A stretch of 32,635 bases of DNA from CAXRGH01 sp964230195 (GTDB lineage Bacteria; Pseudomonadota; Gammaproteobacteria; Enterobacterales; Alteromonadaceae): the NCBI GenBank assembly GCA_964230195.1, contig CAXRGH010000143.1, positions 1 to 32,635 on the forward strand, given 5' to 3'. Below the pieces are notes generated by a model. That model made no database searches and had not been told where the DNA came from. It worked only from the letters and a program-made list of their open reading frames with translations. Positions 23,712 to 31,751 of the stretch are shown in pieces; position 1 is the stretch's first letter, and each line of letters starts with the position of its first letter. Both the position numbers and the translations under genes were made by a program.

Positions 23712-23725
23712 TGAAAGCGCTTTCA
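23712..23725. promoter_or_regulatory. Perfect 14-bp LacI/GalR-family-type operator
   Basis: TGAAAGCGCTTTCA is a perfect palindrome with the central CG and the AA-GC-TT pattern common to LacI-family operators (it also fits the catabolite-responsive cre consensus of CcpA in other phyla). It lies between two divergent units: 107 bp from the antiporter start and 147 bp from the binding-protein start. No LacI-family regulator is encoded in the window. Confidence 0.65.
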
Positions 23726-23872
23726 GATTTAACGGATTTCATGTTACAAACATGTAAAGTTAATTAACATTTCATGTCGCTATACAATTATGAGCTCATG
23801 TATTACCAATAACAACCGATAACTTAATCAGTTGAGTTAGCTTATTTCAGTTAAAGGAGATAGCAATACATT

Positions 23873-24715
23873 ATGAACCGAGTCATGTTAGTCCTCATTG
23901 CCCTGCTGTCAGCACCATCCTTTGGCAAAACCTTAGCCATCATTGGTCCGGATGAAATGCAATTACCACAAACAATCCTTAAACGCGTGGCGGAATTGAA
24001 TGGATATACAATCAGTTATCCCTACGCCAATATGGCTAAGGGACACACGTCGGTAGAACGAAAGAAAAATGACCTTGAAAGCGGCGCTTTGGATGTGTTT
24101 TGGAACATGACCAACCAAGCATTGGAAAGCGAATTACGCGCCATTAAAGTCCCCGTTTTTCGTGGATTATTTGGGTTTAGGATCGCATTAATTGCTGAAC
24201 AGCATACTCACAGATTTGCCAATATCACCCAACTGAGCCAATTAATGCAATATTCAGCAGGAAGCGGCTCGGATTGGCCTGACACCGATATATTGAGACA
24301 CAACAATATACCGGTGACTACAGCGGTCAAATACAACAACATGTTTCGCATGTTAGAAGGTGGACGCTACGACTATTTCCCAAGAGGCCTCAATGAACCT
24401 TGGAATGAAATTAAAAATAATTCAGAGTTGCCTCTTAGCGTTGACCCCTATCTGATGTTCCGATATGTCGCCCCAGTATACTTCTTTGTTAGTCAAAACA
24501 ATCCAGTCGGCGATGTCATTGAGTCAACTTTGATGCAAATGATTGACAATGGCGAGTTGGAGCGTCTCTTTTTCCAAGACAAAGAAGTGCAAGAAGCACT
24601 CAACAGAGCAAATGTGGCACAACGCACCATATTTAATTTAACCAATCCCAACTTACCGGCAGGAACGCCCATCAACGATTCACGTCTTTGGTACAACCCA
24701 GCCAAGGAAAATTAG
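23873..24715 (+). CDS. Periplasmic solute-binding-like protein paired with a chemoreceptor
   Basis: This 280-residue secreted protein has an N-terminal signal (1-18, LIALLSAPSFG) and a type 2 periplasmic binding fold resembling the SBP_bac_3/amino-acid-binding type. Seen are a hydrophobic first strand (LAIIGPDE), DVFWNMTNQ near residue 80, GLFGFRIALIAE at a hinge position, GSDWPDT and MLEGGRYDYFPRG in the second lobe, and a C-terminal DNGELERLFF as in such proteins. No permease or ATPase gene is adjacent. The next gene, 9 bp on, is a transmembrane MCP, so it probably serves as the ligand sensor rather than for uptake. The Shine-Dalgarno AAGGAG is 13 nt from the ATG, a long spacing. The ligand is unknown. 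Confidence 0.82.
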   Translation: MNRVMLVLIALLSAPSFGKTLAIIGPDEMQLPQTILKRVAELNGYTISYPYANMAKGHTSVERKKNDLESGALDVFWNMTNQALESELRAIKVPVFRGLFGFRIALIAEQHTHRFANITQLSQLMQYSAGSGSDWPDTDILRHNNIPVTTAVKYNNMFRMLEGGRYDYFPRGLNEPWNEIKNNSELPLSVDPYLMFRYVAPVYFFVSQNNPVGDVIESTLMQMIDNGELERLFFQDKEVQEALNRANVAQRTIFNLTNPNLPAGTPINDSRLWYNPAKEN

Positions 24716-24724
24716 GAGCTACCT

Positions 24725-26215
24725 ATGAAGCAACAATCGTTATTAATGAAGATACTTTACGTCCTGATAGGTTCTCTCATATCAGCGTCAATTATCATCT
24801 CGGTGGTCAATTACGTGATGCAAAATCGTGCTGAAATGCAACGCTGGGAAACGCAACAAACGGCACTGAATGAGCAACTGGGCATTATCTTCAATGAACC
24901 TGTCTTCATGTACGATGTTGAGCTAGTGAATAAGATTAGCCAAGCCATGATAAAAGACACGAGAGTCAAAAGCTTATTCGTCGTTGATCACCGCTCAAAA
25001 GTGATTGGTGGTACACGTGGAAGCAAACCAATTGGCGACATGACGGTGGCAATCCCCCTTAATTGGGAAGAAAAAGGTAAGATCGGTACTGTATTTGTGG
25101 AATATTCTACTCAGCACATCACTGAACGCCAAAACCAACTCTTGGTGCTTCAATTAATTTCATCCATTGTCATGATCATGGTACTTGGTGCCTTACTGAT
25201 TTATTTCTTACGCCGCATTATTCTGAACCCGATTGCTGACCTCTCCTCTATGCTTGAAAATATTGCACAAGGTGATGGTGATTTAACTCAGCGAATCCCT
25301 CACCAGAATACGAATGATGAAATCAGTGTGTTGGCTCAAAGTTTTAATGGTTTTATTGATCAGATCCACAATATTGTGAAAAGTCTTGCCGGTGTGAATG
25401 AGCGATTAGCCGTCACTGGGCATCAGGTTTCAATGACCTCAAAATGCATTCGGGACAAGGCCCTCGAACAACAAAACAGTACCCAGAGTACACACAATCA
25501 CTTGGCACAAATCACGCAAACCAGTGAAGAGATTGCGCAACAAGCAAAACAAACATCGGATAATACCGAAACCATGCGGAAAGAGTCACAAGCGAGCCAT
25601 GCTAAGGTGTCACAGAACTTGACCAACATAAAACAGCTAGTTGAAGAGTTGTCCACCTCGACTCAAACGGTTACCGAACTCAAGGAACAAAGCCAGGAAA
25701 TCAGCCGTATGCTTGACGTCATCCGGAATATCGCTGAACAGACAAATTTGCTGGCATTAAACGCGTCTATCGAAGCTGCTCGAGCAGGAGAGTCAGGCAG
25801 AGGATTTTCTGTCGTTGCCGATGAAGTTCGTGCGTTAGCGTTAAAAACCCACGAGTCCACGGCTGAAATTGAAACCATCATCAATCAACTGCAAAGTAAA
25901 GTTGATATCTCCTTTAACTCCACCCACAACTCCATGGAGCTTGCACAGCAAACCATTGAAGGCGCTGGTACTGTGAATCACTCACTCGACAAGCTCACCA
26001 ATGATATTGATCAGATTGCCGCTATGAATCAGCTCATTGCAAAGCATTCCAACGAACAACAAACACTCACAAAAGACAGTCAACACATGATGACCAATGT
26101 GAGCGATGGTGCAATAAAAGTGGCAGAGAACTCGGAGTCGTTGACAGAAAGTAATGTTGAGTTGGAGCAGGTTCAAACAGAACTCGACAGGCATCTCGGT
26201 CGCTTTACTTACTAA
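24725..26215 (+). CDS. Transmembrane methyl-accepting chemotaxis protein
   Basis: This membrane chemoreceptor of 496 residues has TM1 (about 9-31), a periplasmic sensor of about 105 residues (32-138), TM2 (about 139-162), HAMP (about 163-217, NPIADLSSMLENIAQGDGDLTQR) and an MCP signalling domain. The hairpin tip is at about 334-370 (IAEQTNLLALNASIEAARAGE). The sensor region is smaller than a double-Cache domain and contains VKSLFVVDHRSKVIGGT, like a single Cache/PAS-type fold. No C-terminal pentapeptide for CheR/CheB. It follows the binding-protein gene by 9 bp, so the two probably act as receptor and co-receptor. The ATG has AGGAG 5 nt upstream, at the preceding stop codon. A terminator follows. 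Confidence 0.94.
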   Translation: MKQQSLLMKILYVLIGSLISASIIISVVNYVMQNRAEMQRWETQQTALNEQLGIIFNEPVFMYDVELVNKISQAMIKDTRVKSLFVVDHRSKVIGGTRGSKPIGDMTVAIPLNWEEKGKIGTVFVEYSTQHITERQNQLLVLQLISSIVMIMVLGALLIYFLRRIILNPIADLSSMLENIAQGDGDLTQRIPHQNTNDEISVLAQSFNGFIDQIHNIVKSLAGVNERLAVTGHQVSMTSKCIRDKALEQQNSTQSTHNHLAQITQTSEEIAQQAKQTSDNTETMRKESQASHAKVSQNLTNIKQLVEELSTSTQTVTELKEQSQEISRMLDVIRNIAEQTNLLALNASIEAARAGESGRGFSVVADEVRALALKTHESTAEIETIINQLQSKVDISFNSTHNSMELAQQTIEGAGTVNHSLDKLTNDIDQIAAMNQLIAKHSNEQQTLTKDSQHMMTNVSDGAIKVAENSESLTESNVELEQVQTELDRHLGRFTY

Positions 26216-26239
26216 GCGATCCCATTACATGATTGTGTG

Positions 26240-26287
26240 AGGCGATTTGTGGTGACTATATTAACCACAATAATCGCCTTAATTTCC
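26240..26287 (+). terminator. Intrinsic terminator after the chemoreceptor operon
   Basis: AGGCGATT-TGTGGT (26240-26253) pairs with ACCACA-AT-AATCGCCT (26264-26279), a 14-bp stem with a 2-nt bulge and a 10-nt loop. The short T-rich TTAATTT follows. It ends the binding-protein/MCP unit before the speB promoter. Confidence 0.75.
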
Positions 26288-26298
26288 CCGAAAAAGCA

Positions 26299-26327
26299 TC
26301 GACCATGATGCAAACAGCGTTTATAAT
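26299..26327 (+). promoter_or_regulatory. Candidate sigma-70 promoter for speB
   Basis: A perfect -10 TATAAT (26322-26327) is preceded, with 17-nt spacing, by TCGACC (26299-26304), a 4/6 match to the -35. It lies 32 bp upstream of the speB ATG, just after the terminator of the previous operon. Confidence 0.6.
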
Positions 26328-26358
26328 GTCGCCCTCGTTTGTGTAGGAATGCAGATTT

Positions 26359-27255
26359 ATGAGCAACGTATTCGCATCATCGCTTGTAGCGTCACCATGC
26401 CCTTTTCACATGGCTAAGCTTGCAAGCCACCTCATGCCAGGTCATATTAACTTGCTTGGTTTTGGCTTTGATGGCACCGCCTGTTTTCGCAAAGGGACTC
26501 GCAAAGGACCTGATGCGTTACGATTGATATCCGATGGCATTGAAAGCTATTCACCCTATCTCAATCACGACCTTGAAGACATTGACTTTTACGATCTGGG
26601 CAATTTAGACATGCCGAGCACAATGGACGCTGAAGCCCAGTGGCACGCCGGCACCAATGGTTTTTTGCATCAAGTGGCTAGCATTGATCTTAATACAACG
26701 CCCATACTGACGCTAGGCGGCGAACATTCCATTTCCTATGCCCCCATCAAATCATATTTGGCGGCCTTTCCTGATCTGGTACTTCTCCACCTTGACGCCC
26801 ATGCTGATTTACGCGATGGCTACGAAGGTTATCATTATTCCCATGCCTCTATTATTCGACGCGTAACCGACCATTTTGGGCCAGACCACCAGCTTGTACA
26901 ATACGGTATTCGCTCTGGCACAAAAGAAGAGTACCAATGGATGAATGAGCACCAGACTCAATGTCACTCTCGCCAAACATTTTTGGAGTTAGTGAAACAG
27001 ATCCCAGATGATAGACCCATTTATCTCACCTTGGATTTAGATTACTTTGATCCGAGCTTCTTTCCTGGTACCGGAACACCTGAACCTGGTGGTGAAGATT
27101 TTCACTCGTTTGTCTCACTGTGTAAAATTCTCAAAACGAAACGCTTTGTTGGCGCTGACGCTGTTGAACTATCACCTGAAATCGATCAAACCGGTAATAG
27201 CTCAGTGTTCGCCGCAAAAGTCGTGCGTGAACTGATCTTGTGTTTGGATAAGTAG
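26359..27255 (+). CDS. speB: Agmatinase SpeB
   Basis: Agmatinase hydrolyses agmatine to putrescine and urea in the cytoplasm with a dinuclear manganese centre. The 298 residues of this ureohydrolase carry all metal ligands: His123 (GGEHS), Asp146, His148 and Asp150 (DAHADLRD), and Asp226 and Asp228 (DLDYFDP). GFGFDGTACFRKGTRKGP near 34-50 and the SPEIDQTGNSS loop favour agmatinase over arginase, and the neighbouring speA confirms it. ATG 26359 has AGGA about 10 nt upstream. It is followed after 9 bp by speA. Confidence 0.95.
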   Translation: MSNVFASSLVASPCPFHMAKLASHLMPGHINLLGFGFDGTACFRKGTRKGPDALRLISDGIESYSPYLNHDLEDIDFYDLGNLDMPSTMDAEAQWHAGTNGFLHQVASIDLNTTPILTLGGEHSISYAPIKSYLAAFPDLVLLHLDAHADLRDGYEGYHYSHASIIRRVTDHFGPDHQLVQYGIRSGTKEEYQWMNEHQTQCHSRQTFLELVKQIPDDRPIYLTLDLDYFDPSFFPGTGTPEPGGEDFHSFVSLCKILKTKRFVGADAVELSPEIDQTGNSSVFAAKVVRELILCLDK

Positions 27256-27264
27256 AGGTAGCAT

Positions 27265-29190
27265 ATGTCCAAGTGGTCAATCAAACATGCAAATGACCTG
27301 TACCGCGTTGAGCGCTGGGGTGGTGGCTATTTTCGAATTGGTGAGAATGGCAATTTAAATGTAACCCCAGTTCCTCAGCAACCCAATATCTGTATTGATA
27401 TGGCGAAAGTGGTTGAAGAAATCAAACAAGAAGGCATTCAATTCCCGGTTGTTGTGCGCTTCCATGATATTTTGCACTCACAAGTCAAAAAAATTAATAC
27501 CACCTTTAGAAAGGTCATTGAAGACGAGCAATACCAAGGTAACTATCTAGGGGTTTACCCCGTCAAAGTGAACCAAATGCGCGAAGTGGTGGAAGAAATT
27601 GTAGCCGCGGGGGAAGCCTTCAATTACGGGCTTGAAGCTGGTTCTAAAGCAGAATTACTCACTGTTTTAGCGTATAACGCCAACCCGGACGCCCTGACCA
27701 TTTTGAACGGCTACAAAGATGAAGAGTTCATGCGTCTTGCCATGCTTGGGCGTAAATTGGATCGCAAAATTATTGTTGTTGTAGAAAAATTCACGGAACT
27801 CGTCTCTGTTGTTAACATCGCAAAAAGCATTGGAGTTGAACCTATTATTGGTATTCGAGCCAAAATGACGGTCGTTGGTAAAGGTAAATGGCAAGGCTCT
27901 GGTGGAGATCGAGCCAAATTTGGTTTGTCATTTGCTGAAATTATCAATGCCACTGAATACCTCAAACAAAATGACCTCCTGCATTGTCTTAAATTGTTGC
28001 ACTTCCATATTGGTAGCCAACTCACGGATATTCGCTCAGTTAAAGACGCTGTCAATGAGAGTGCATTAATCTACGCCGAACTCCGTCATATGGGGGTGCC
28101 TCTCGAGTATTTAGACGTCGGTGGTGGGCTTGGTATTGATTATGACGGCAGTCAATCCACGGGCGACTCTTCACGAAACTACAGTATTGAAGAATACGTG
28201 ACGGATATTGTGTATGGTATCAAGCAATTATGTGATATTGAGAAAGTCCCGCATCCAACCATTGTCAGTGAGAGCGGTCGCGCTATTACCGCCCATCATA
28301 GTTGTGTTATTACCCAGATATTAGGCGAAATCCACTCGTGGGGAACAGACTTTGATACCAGCCCGAAAGCAGGTGAGCATATGCTGGTCACCAACATGCG
28401 CAACACGGCAGAATTACTGCATAAAGAACATCGTATACAAGAAGTCTACAACGACGCTTCACAAGCAAAAGAACAAGCGATTGAAGCATTCAAGTTGCGC
28501 GTCATTAGCCTTAATGAGCTGGCACAAATTGAAACCATGTATTGGCAATTGATGCAGCAAATCCAATTACGCATGGCGGATGCAGCATTTGTTTCGGACG
28601 AACTCAACGACATTGATATTGACCTGTCCTCCTATTATTTGTGTAATTTTTCGGTGTTTCAGTCAGCAGCTGATATTTGGGCCATTGACCAACTATTGCC
28701 TGTTGTCCCCATCACACGCATGGATGAAGAACCGACCGTCAACTGCTCACTAGTGGATATAACCTGTGACAGTGACGGTAAAATCGACAAATTTATTGGT
28801 GAGCACGGCCCCAATAAAACCTTGCCACTGCATGCTTTGAAACCGGATGAGGACTATTTTGTTGGGCTGTTTCTAACCGGTGCATATCAAGATGTCATGG
28901 GCGACATGCATAATCTGTTTGGCCGCGTCAACGAAGTGCATGTGTTCAGTGATGATGATGACCCCGAAGATTTTTATATTGAGGAAGTGGTGCACGGTTC
29001 TTCAGTTAACGACGTACTCAATGTTATGCAATATAACCCTTCAGCAATGGCACACCAAGTGAAGAAGATGATTGATCGTCAAGTTGCACAAGGCAAAATA
29101 CGCCCCAGAGAAGGGGTGAAATGGACAGACTTTTATGAAGATTGTCTCCACGGCTACACCTATTTAAAGCCGAACAAAAAGGAAATTTAA
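27265..29190 (+). CDS. speA: Biosynthetic arginine decarboxylase SpeA
   Basis: SpeA decarboxylates arginine to agmatine with PLP and Mg2+, feeding SpeB. The 641 residues are close to the roughly 650 of the family. The alanine-racemase-like barrel carries the PLP lysine Lys101 (GVYPVKVNQM), LHFHIGSQLTDI, LDVGGGLGIDYDGS and the phosphate-binding SESGRAIT. An inserted helical domain and the second catalytic region (VDITCDSDGKIDKF) follow. The ending (GVKWTDFYEDCLHGYTYL) is the family's. Tight coupling to speB (9 bp) and direct abutment of the next stop/start show one operon. Confidence 0.97.
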   Translation: MSKWSIKHANDLYRVERWGGGYFRIGENGNLNVTPVPQQPNICIDMAKVVEEIKQEGIQFPVVVRFHDILHSQVKKINTTFRKVIEDEQYQGNYLGVYPVKVNQMREVVEEIVAAGEAFNYGLEAGSKAELLTVLAYNANPDALTILNGYKDEEFMRLAMLGRKLDRKIIVVVEKFTELVSVVNIAKSIGVEPIIGIRAKMTVVGKGKWQGSGGDRAKFGLSFAEIINATEYLKQNDLLHCLKLLHFHIGSQLTDIRSVKDAVNESALIYAELRHMGVPLEYLDVGGGLGIDYDGSQSTGDSSRNYSIEEYVTDIVYGIKQLCDIEKVPHPTIVSESGRAITAHHSCVITQILGEIHSWGTDFDTSPKAGEHMLVTNMRNTAELLHKEHRIQEVYNDASQAKEQAIEAFKLRVISLNELAQIETMYWQLMQQIQLRMADAAFVSDELNDIDIDLSSYYLCNFSVFQSAADIWAIDQLLPVVPITRMDEEPTVNCSLVDITCDSDGKIDKFIGEHGPNKTLPLHALKPDEDYFVGLFLTGAYQDVMGDMHNLFGRVNEVHVFSDDDDPEDFYIEEVVHGSSVNDVLNVMQYNPSAMAHQVKKMIDRQVAQGKIRPREGVKWTDFYEDCLHGYTYLKPNKKEI

Positions 29191-30090
29191 GTGCGTCCTA
29201 TTTATATCATTGAAATGTTAGTTCTCGCAGCGTTTTGGGGACTCTCTTTTTATTTTATGCGTGTATCCAGTCACGAGTTTGGACCCGTGACTTTGATCTT
29301 TTTGAGAACACTGTCAGCAGCTTTGTTTTTAACTCCCGTCTTCCTCTATAAACAATTACTTGCAGAAAGCATTAAACATTGGCGACACATGTTTATGGTT
29401 GGCTTGCTCAATAGCGCCATTCCATTTACTTTATTTAGTTTTAGCACCCTCACACTGGAAGCTGGCATCACCTCAATTCTTAATGCAACCGCACCTATGT
29501 TTGGCGCCATTATTGGTGTTTTTTGGTTGAAAGCCTCGTTGACCAAAACCAACATCCTTGGCATTTTCATCGGCTTTTTCGGCGTTTCAATCTTAGTGTC
29601 AGGTCAAGGATTAACCCTAGAAACAGGGAAAGTCGCAGTGCTTGCTGCCATTTCAGCCTCTGTGTGTTACGGTATCGCCGCCAGTTACACCAAAAAATAC
29701 CTGCAAGACGCGTCGCCATTAGCAGTGGCCACCGCATCACAGTGGATGTCAGCGTTGATGCTACTGGTCCCGAGTCTGTTATTATGGCCAGCCGAGCCTG
29801 TGTCTCAGCAAGCTTGGATCAATGTTGCTTTACTCGGTGTTGTCTCAACTGCACTTGCCTACGTTATGTATTTCCATTTAATCAACCGCATTGGTGCGGT
29901 AAAAGCCATTACCGTGGCTTATTTAGTGCCGGTTTTTGGTGTCTTGTGGGGGAGTTTGTTGCTTGGAGAGGTGCTAACCACCAACCAAACCATTGGTGCG
30001 CTACTCGTGCTTATTGGAGTCTCGCTGGCGACTGGCTTCAAACTGAAGTCGAAAGCTCAACAAACAATCGTTGCTAGCGAACGTAAATAG
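29191..30090 (+). CDS. EamA-family (DMT) transporter
   Basis: This ten-helix inner-membrane transporter of 299 residues has two EamA repeats (about 5-137 and 148-283). The first includes AAFWGLSFYFMRVSS and LNATAPMFGAIIGVFWL; the second includes VSTALAYVMYFHLINRIGA and YLVPVFGVLWGSLLLGE. The family exports amino acids and metabolites, but the substrate is not readable. The start is GTG directly after the speA TAA, with AAGGA (inside the end of speA) 7 nt upstream, so it is co-transcribed and translationally linked to polyamine synthesis. That suggests, but does not prove, export of agmatine, putrescine or a related compound. Confidence 0.9.
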   Translation: MRPIYIIEMLVLAAFWGLSFYFMRVSSHEFGPVTLIFLRTLSAALFLTPVFLYKQLLAESIKHWRHMFMVGLLNSAIPFTLFSFSTLTLEAGITSILNATAPMFGAIIGVFWLKASLTKTNILGIFIGFFGVSILVSGQGLTLETGKVAVLAAISASVCYGIAASYTKKYLQDASPLAVATASQWMSALMLLVPSLLLWPAEPVSQQAWINVALLGVVSTALAYVMYFHLINRIGAVKAITVAYLVPVFGVLWGSLLLGEVLTTNQTIGALLVLIGVSLATGFKLKSKAQQTIVASERK

Positions 30091-30142
30091 TCGGTAGAAT
30101 ACGCCTCAATTAATTTATCACTGCTAGCCAAAAGGACATATC

Positions 30143-31504
30143 ATGGCATTCTCTGTTGTTATTCTTGCTGCGGGAAAGGGTACCCGCATGAAATCATCAC
30201 TACCCAAAGTGCTGCATCCAATTGCAGACAAGCCGATTGTTCAGCACATTATTGATACGGCAACGCAAATTGGTGCTGAGAATGTCCACCTCGTATACGG
30301 TCACGGTGCTGACCAGCTGCAAGCGGCGCTCGCGGACAACACCCTTAATTGGTGCTTACAAGCGGAGCAACTCGGTACCGGACATGCTGTGCAACAAACC
30401 GTTGACGCCATTGGCGATGATGAAGACGTCATGATCTTGGTGGGTGATGCACCTTTAATCACGCCAGATACATTAAAAGAACTCATTGCAGTTAAGCAGC
30501 AAGCTGATTTAGCCTTACTTACTGTTCACCTTGACGACCCTACCGGCATGGGGCGTATTGTGCGCAAAGGCGATAACATTACTGCCATTGTTGAACATAA
30601 AGACTGTGCGCCAGAGCAGTTGGCCATTAGCGAAATTAACACTGGCATGATGGTGATTAATGGTAAAGATCTTAAGCGATGGTTAAGTCAGTTGAGTAAT
30701 GACAACGCACAGGCCGAATATTACCTGACGGATGTCATTGCAATGGCTGCAAATGAAGGAAAAACCATTCGTGCAGCCCATCCCGCCCATGCGGTAGAGG
30801 TGGAAGGCATTAACAATCGTAGCCAGCTTGCTCGCCTTGAACGTGCTTATCAACAACGCGAAGCTCATCGTCTGATGATGGCCGGCGTTACCTTGCTCGA
30901 TCCTAATCGATTTGATCTTCGCGGCGAACTCAGCTGCGGACAAGATAGCGTGATTGATATTAATGTCATTGTGAAGGGAAAGGTTACCATTGGGAGCAAT
31001 GTCACCATTGGTGCTCACTGTATTCTGGATAACTGTAACATTGCTGACAATGCAGTGATTGAAGCCCATTCGATTGTCCAACAAGCGGACGTGGGTGAAG
31101 GTGCACAGGTAGGTCCCTACGCACGCTTGAGACCGGGCGCCGTGATGAAAGCCAACAGTAAAGTGGGTAACTTTGTAGAAATGAAAAAAACTGTACTCGG
31201 TGAAGGCTCAAAAGCGAATCATTTCACTTACCTTGGCGATACTAAAGTCGGCAGTGATGTGAATATTGGCGCCGGTACCATCACCTGTAACTATGACGGC
31301 GTCAACAAGCATCTGACTGAGATTGGCGACAATGCCTTCATAGGCTCAAATAGCTCTCTCGTTGCTCCCGTGTCTATTGGCAAAGGCGCAACCGTAGGTG
31401 CCGGCTCCACTGTGACGAAAGCCGTCAGTGAAGACGCTCTCGCAGTAGCCCGTGGAAAGCAGGTTGAGCTCACGCAATGGCAACGCCCGACTAAAAAATC
31501 ATAA
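30143..31504 (+). CDS. glmU: Bifunctional GlmU: GlcNAc-1-P uridyltransferase / GlcN-1-P acetyltransferase
   Basis: GlmU acetylates glucosamine-1-phosphate and joins the product to UMP, giving UDP-GlcNAc for peptidoglycan and LPS. The 453 residues have an N-terminal nucleotidyltransferase (about 1-228) with LAAGKGTRMKSSLPKVLHPI, LGTGHAV, GDAPLI and EINTGMM. A C-terminal left-handed beta-helix (about 250-453) follows, with hexapeptide repeats (VTIGSNVTIGAHC) and the catalytic region RLRPGAV, NFVEMKKTVLGEGSKANHFTYLGD and IGAGTITCNYDG. ATG has AAGGA 7 nt upstream. It is 52 bp after the EamA gene, then a terminator region, then glmR and glmS. Confidence 0.98.
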   Translation: MAFSVVILAAGKGTRMKSSLPKVLHPIADKPIVQHIIDTATQIGAENVHLVYGHGADQLQAALADNTLNWCLQAEQLGTGHAVQQTVDAIGDDEDVMILVGDAPLITPDTLKELIAVKQQADLALLTVHLDDPTGMGRIVRKGDNITAIVEHKDCAPEQLAISEINTGMMVINGKDLKRWLSQLSNDNAQAEYYLTDVIAMAANEGKTIRAAHPAHAVEVEGINNRSQLARLERAYQQREAHRLMMAGVTLLDPNRFDLRGELSCGQDSVIDINVIVKGKVTIGSNVTIGAHCILDNCNIADNAVIEAHSIVQQADVGEGAQVGPYARLRPGAVMKANSKVGNFVEMKKTVLGEGSKANHFTYLGDTKVGSDVNIGAGTITCNYDGVNKHLTEIGDNAFIGSNSSLVAPVSIGKGATVGAGSTVTKAVSEDALAVARGKQVELTQWQRPTKKS

Positions 31505-31505
31505 A

Positions 31506-31555
31506 AAACCTTTTCCTGATCCGTCAAGATCACTGCCCGCAGCAGTAAAAGGTTT
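31506..31555. other. Three-way-junction-like inverted repeats after glmU
   Basis: A 9-bp outer stem (AAACCTTTT 31506-31514 with AAAAGGTTT 31547-31555) encloses two adjacent hairpins. These are TGATC/GATCA (31517-31521, 31528-31532; 6-nt loop) and ACTGC/GCAGT (31532-31536, 31542-31546; 5-nt loop), sharing one base. Read on the minus strand the outer stem is followed by six T, so that strand could terminate there. On the plus strand only TTT follows. Confidence 0.6.
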
Positions 31556-31617
31556 AAAAACGCCGAAAGACAGAGCTAAACAATACCCTGTTAAAGCTCA
31601 ACACTTTCGGCGTTTTT
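31556..31617. terminator. Bidirectional intrinsic terminator after glmU
   Basis: A perfect 14-bp stem (AAAAACGCCGAAAG 31556-31569 with CTTTCGGCGTTTTT 31604-31617) encloses a second stem GAGCT/AGCTC (31573-31577, 31595-31599). T5 ends the stem on both strands. It serves glmU on the plus strand. The minus strand has no gene to terminate here. Confidence 0.85.
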
Positions 31618-31698
31618 GCATGCTTAACCCACCAATTGTTACATCGAACAGTGATCAGCTCTGCATCTCATTCAACTAAAGTTGAATACAAACTTGCA

Positions 31699-31737
31699 TT
31701 TCAAAAGAAAATAACTAAACTATCTTTCGTTTTGAAA
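31699..31737. promoter_or_regulatory. Candidate DeoR-type operator/promoter of glmR-glmS
   Basis: Upstream of the regulator gene two dyads of the form TTTC-N4/5-GAAA occur: TTTC-AAAA-GAAA (31699-31710) and TTTC-GTTTT-GAAA (31725-31737). Their outer halves TTTCAAAA and TTTTGAAA form an 8-bp inverted repeat spaced 23 bp. A weak TTGCAT (31694-31699), 16-nt spacer, TAAACT promoter overlaps them. Operators of this class suggest self-regulation, but this is by eye only. Confidence 0.5.
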
Positions 31738-31751
31738 CTTAAGAGCCTGAA

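Larger units (their letters stand above)
23605..23872. other. Divergent regulatory spacer, antiporter gene / binding-protein gene
   Basis: This 268-bp AT-rich spacer contains no gene. Features seen, left to right, are a 16-bp dyad TATCAAA-GA-TTTGATA (23645-23660), nested inverted repeats with A/T tracts (23662-23696), a 14-bp perfect palindrome (23712-23725) and a smaller dyad CATGT-N5-ACATG near 23739-23753. A TACAAT -10-like hexamer lies near 23784 for the plus-strand operon, with no convincing -35. Confidence 0.6.

Noticed and set aside
23605..23872. Lysine riboswitch upstream of the NhaC-family gene
   Set aside because: The spacer lacks the long conserved L-box core and its multi-helix junction; only short dyads are visible.
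29523..30077. 184-codon open frame inside the EamA gene in another frame
   Set aside because: The EamA frame is clearly coding with ten helices; the alternative product is Cys/Arg-rich and resembles a shadow.
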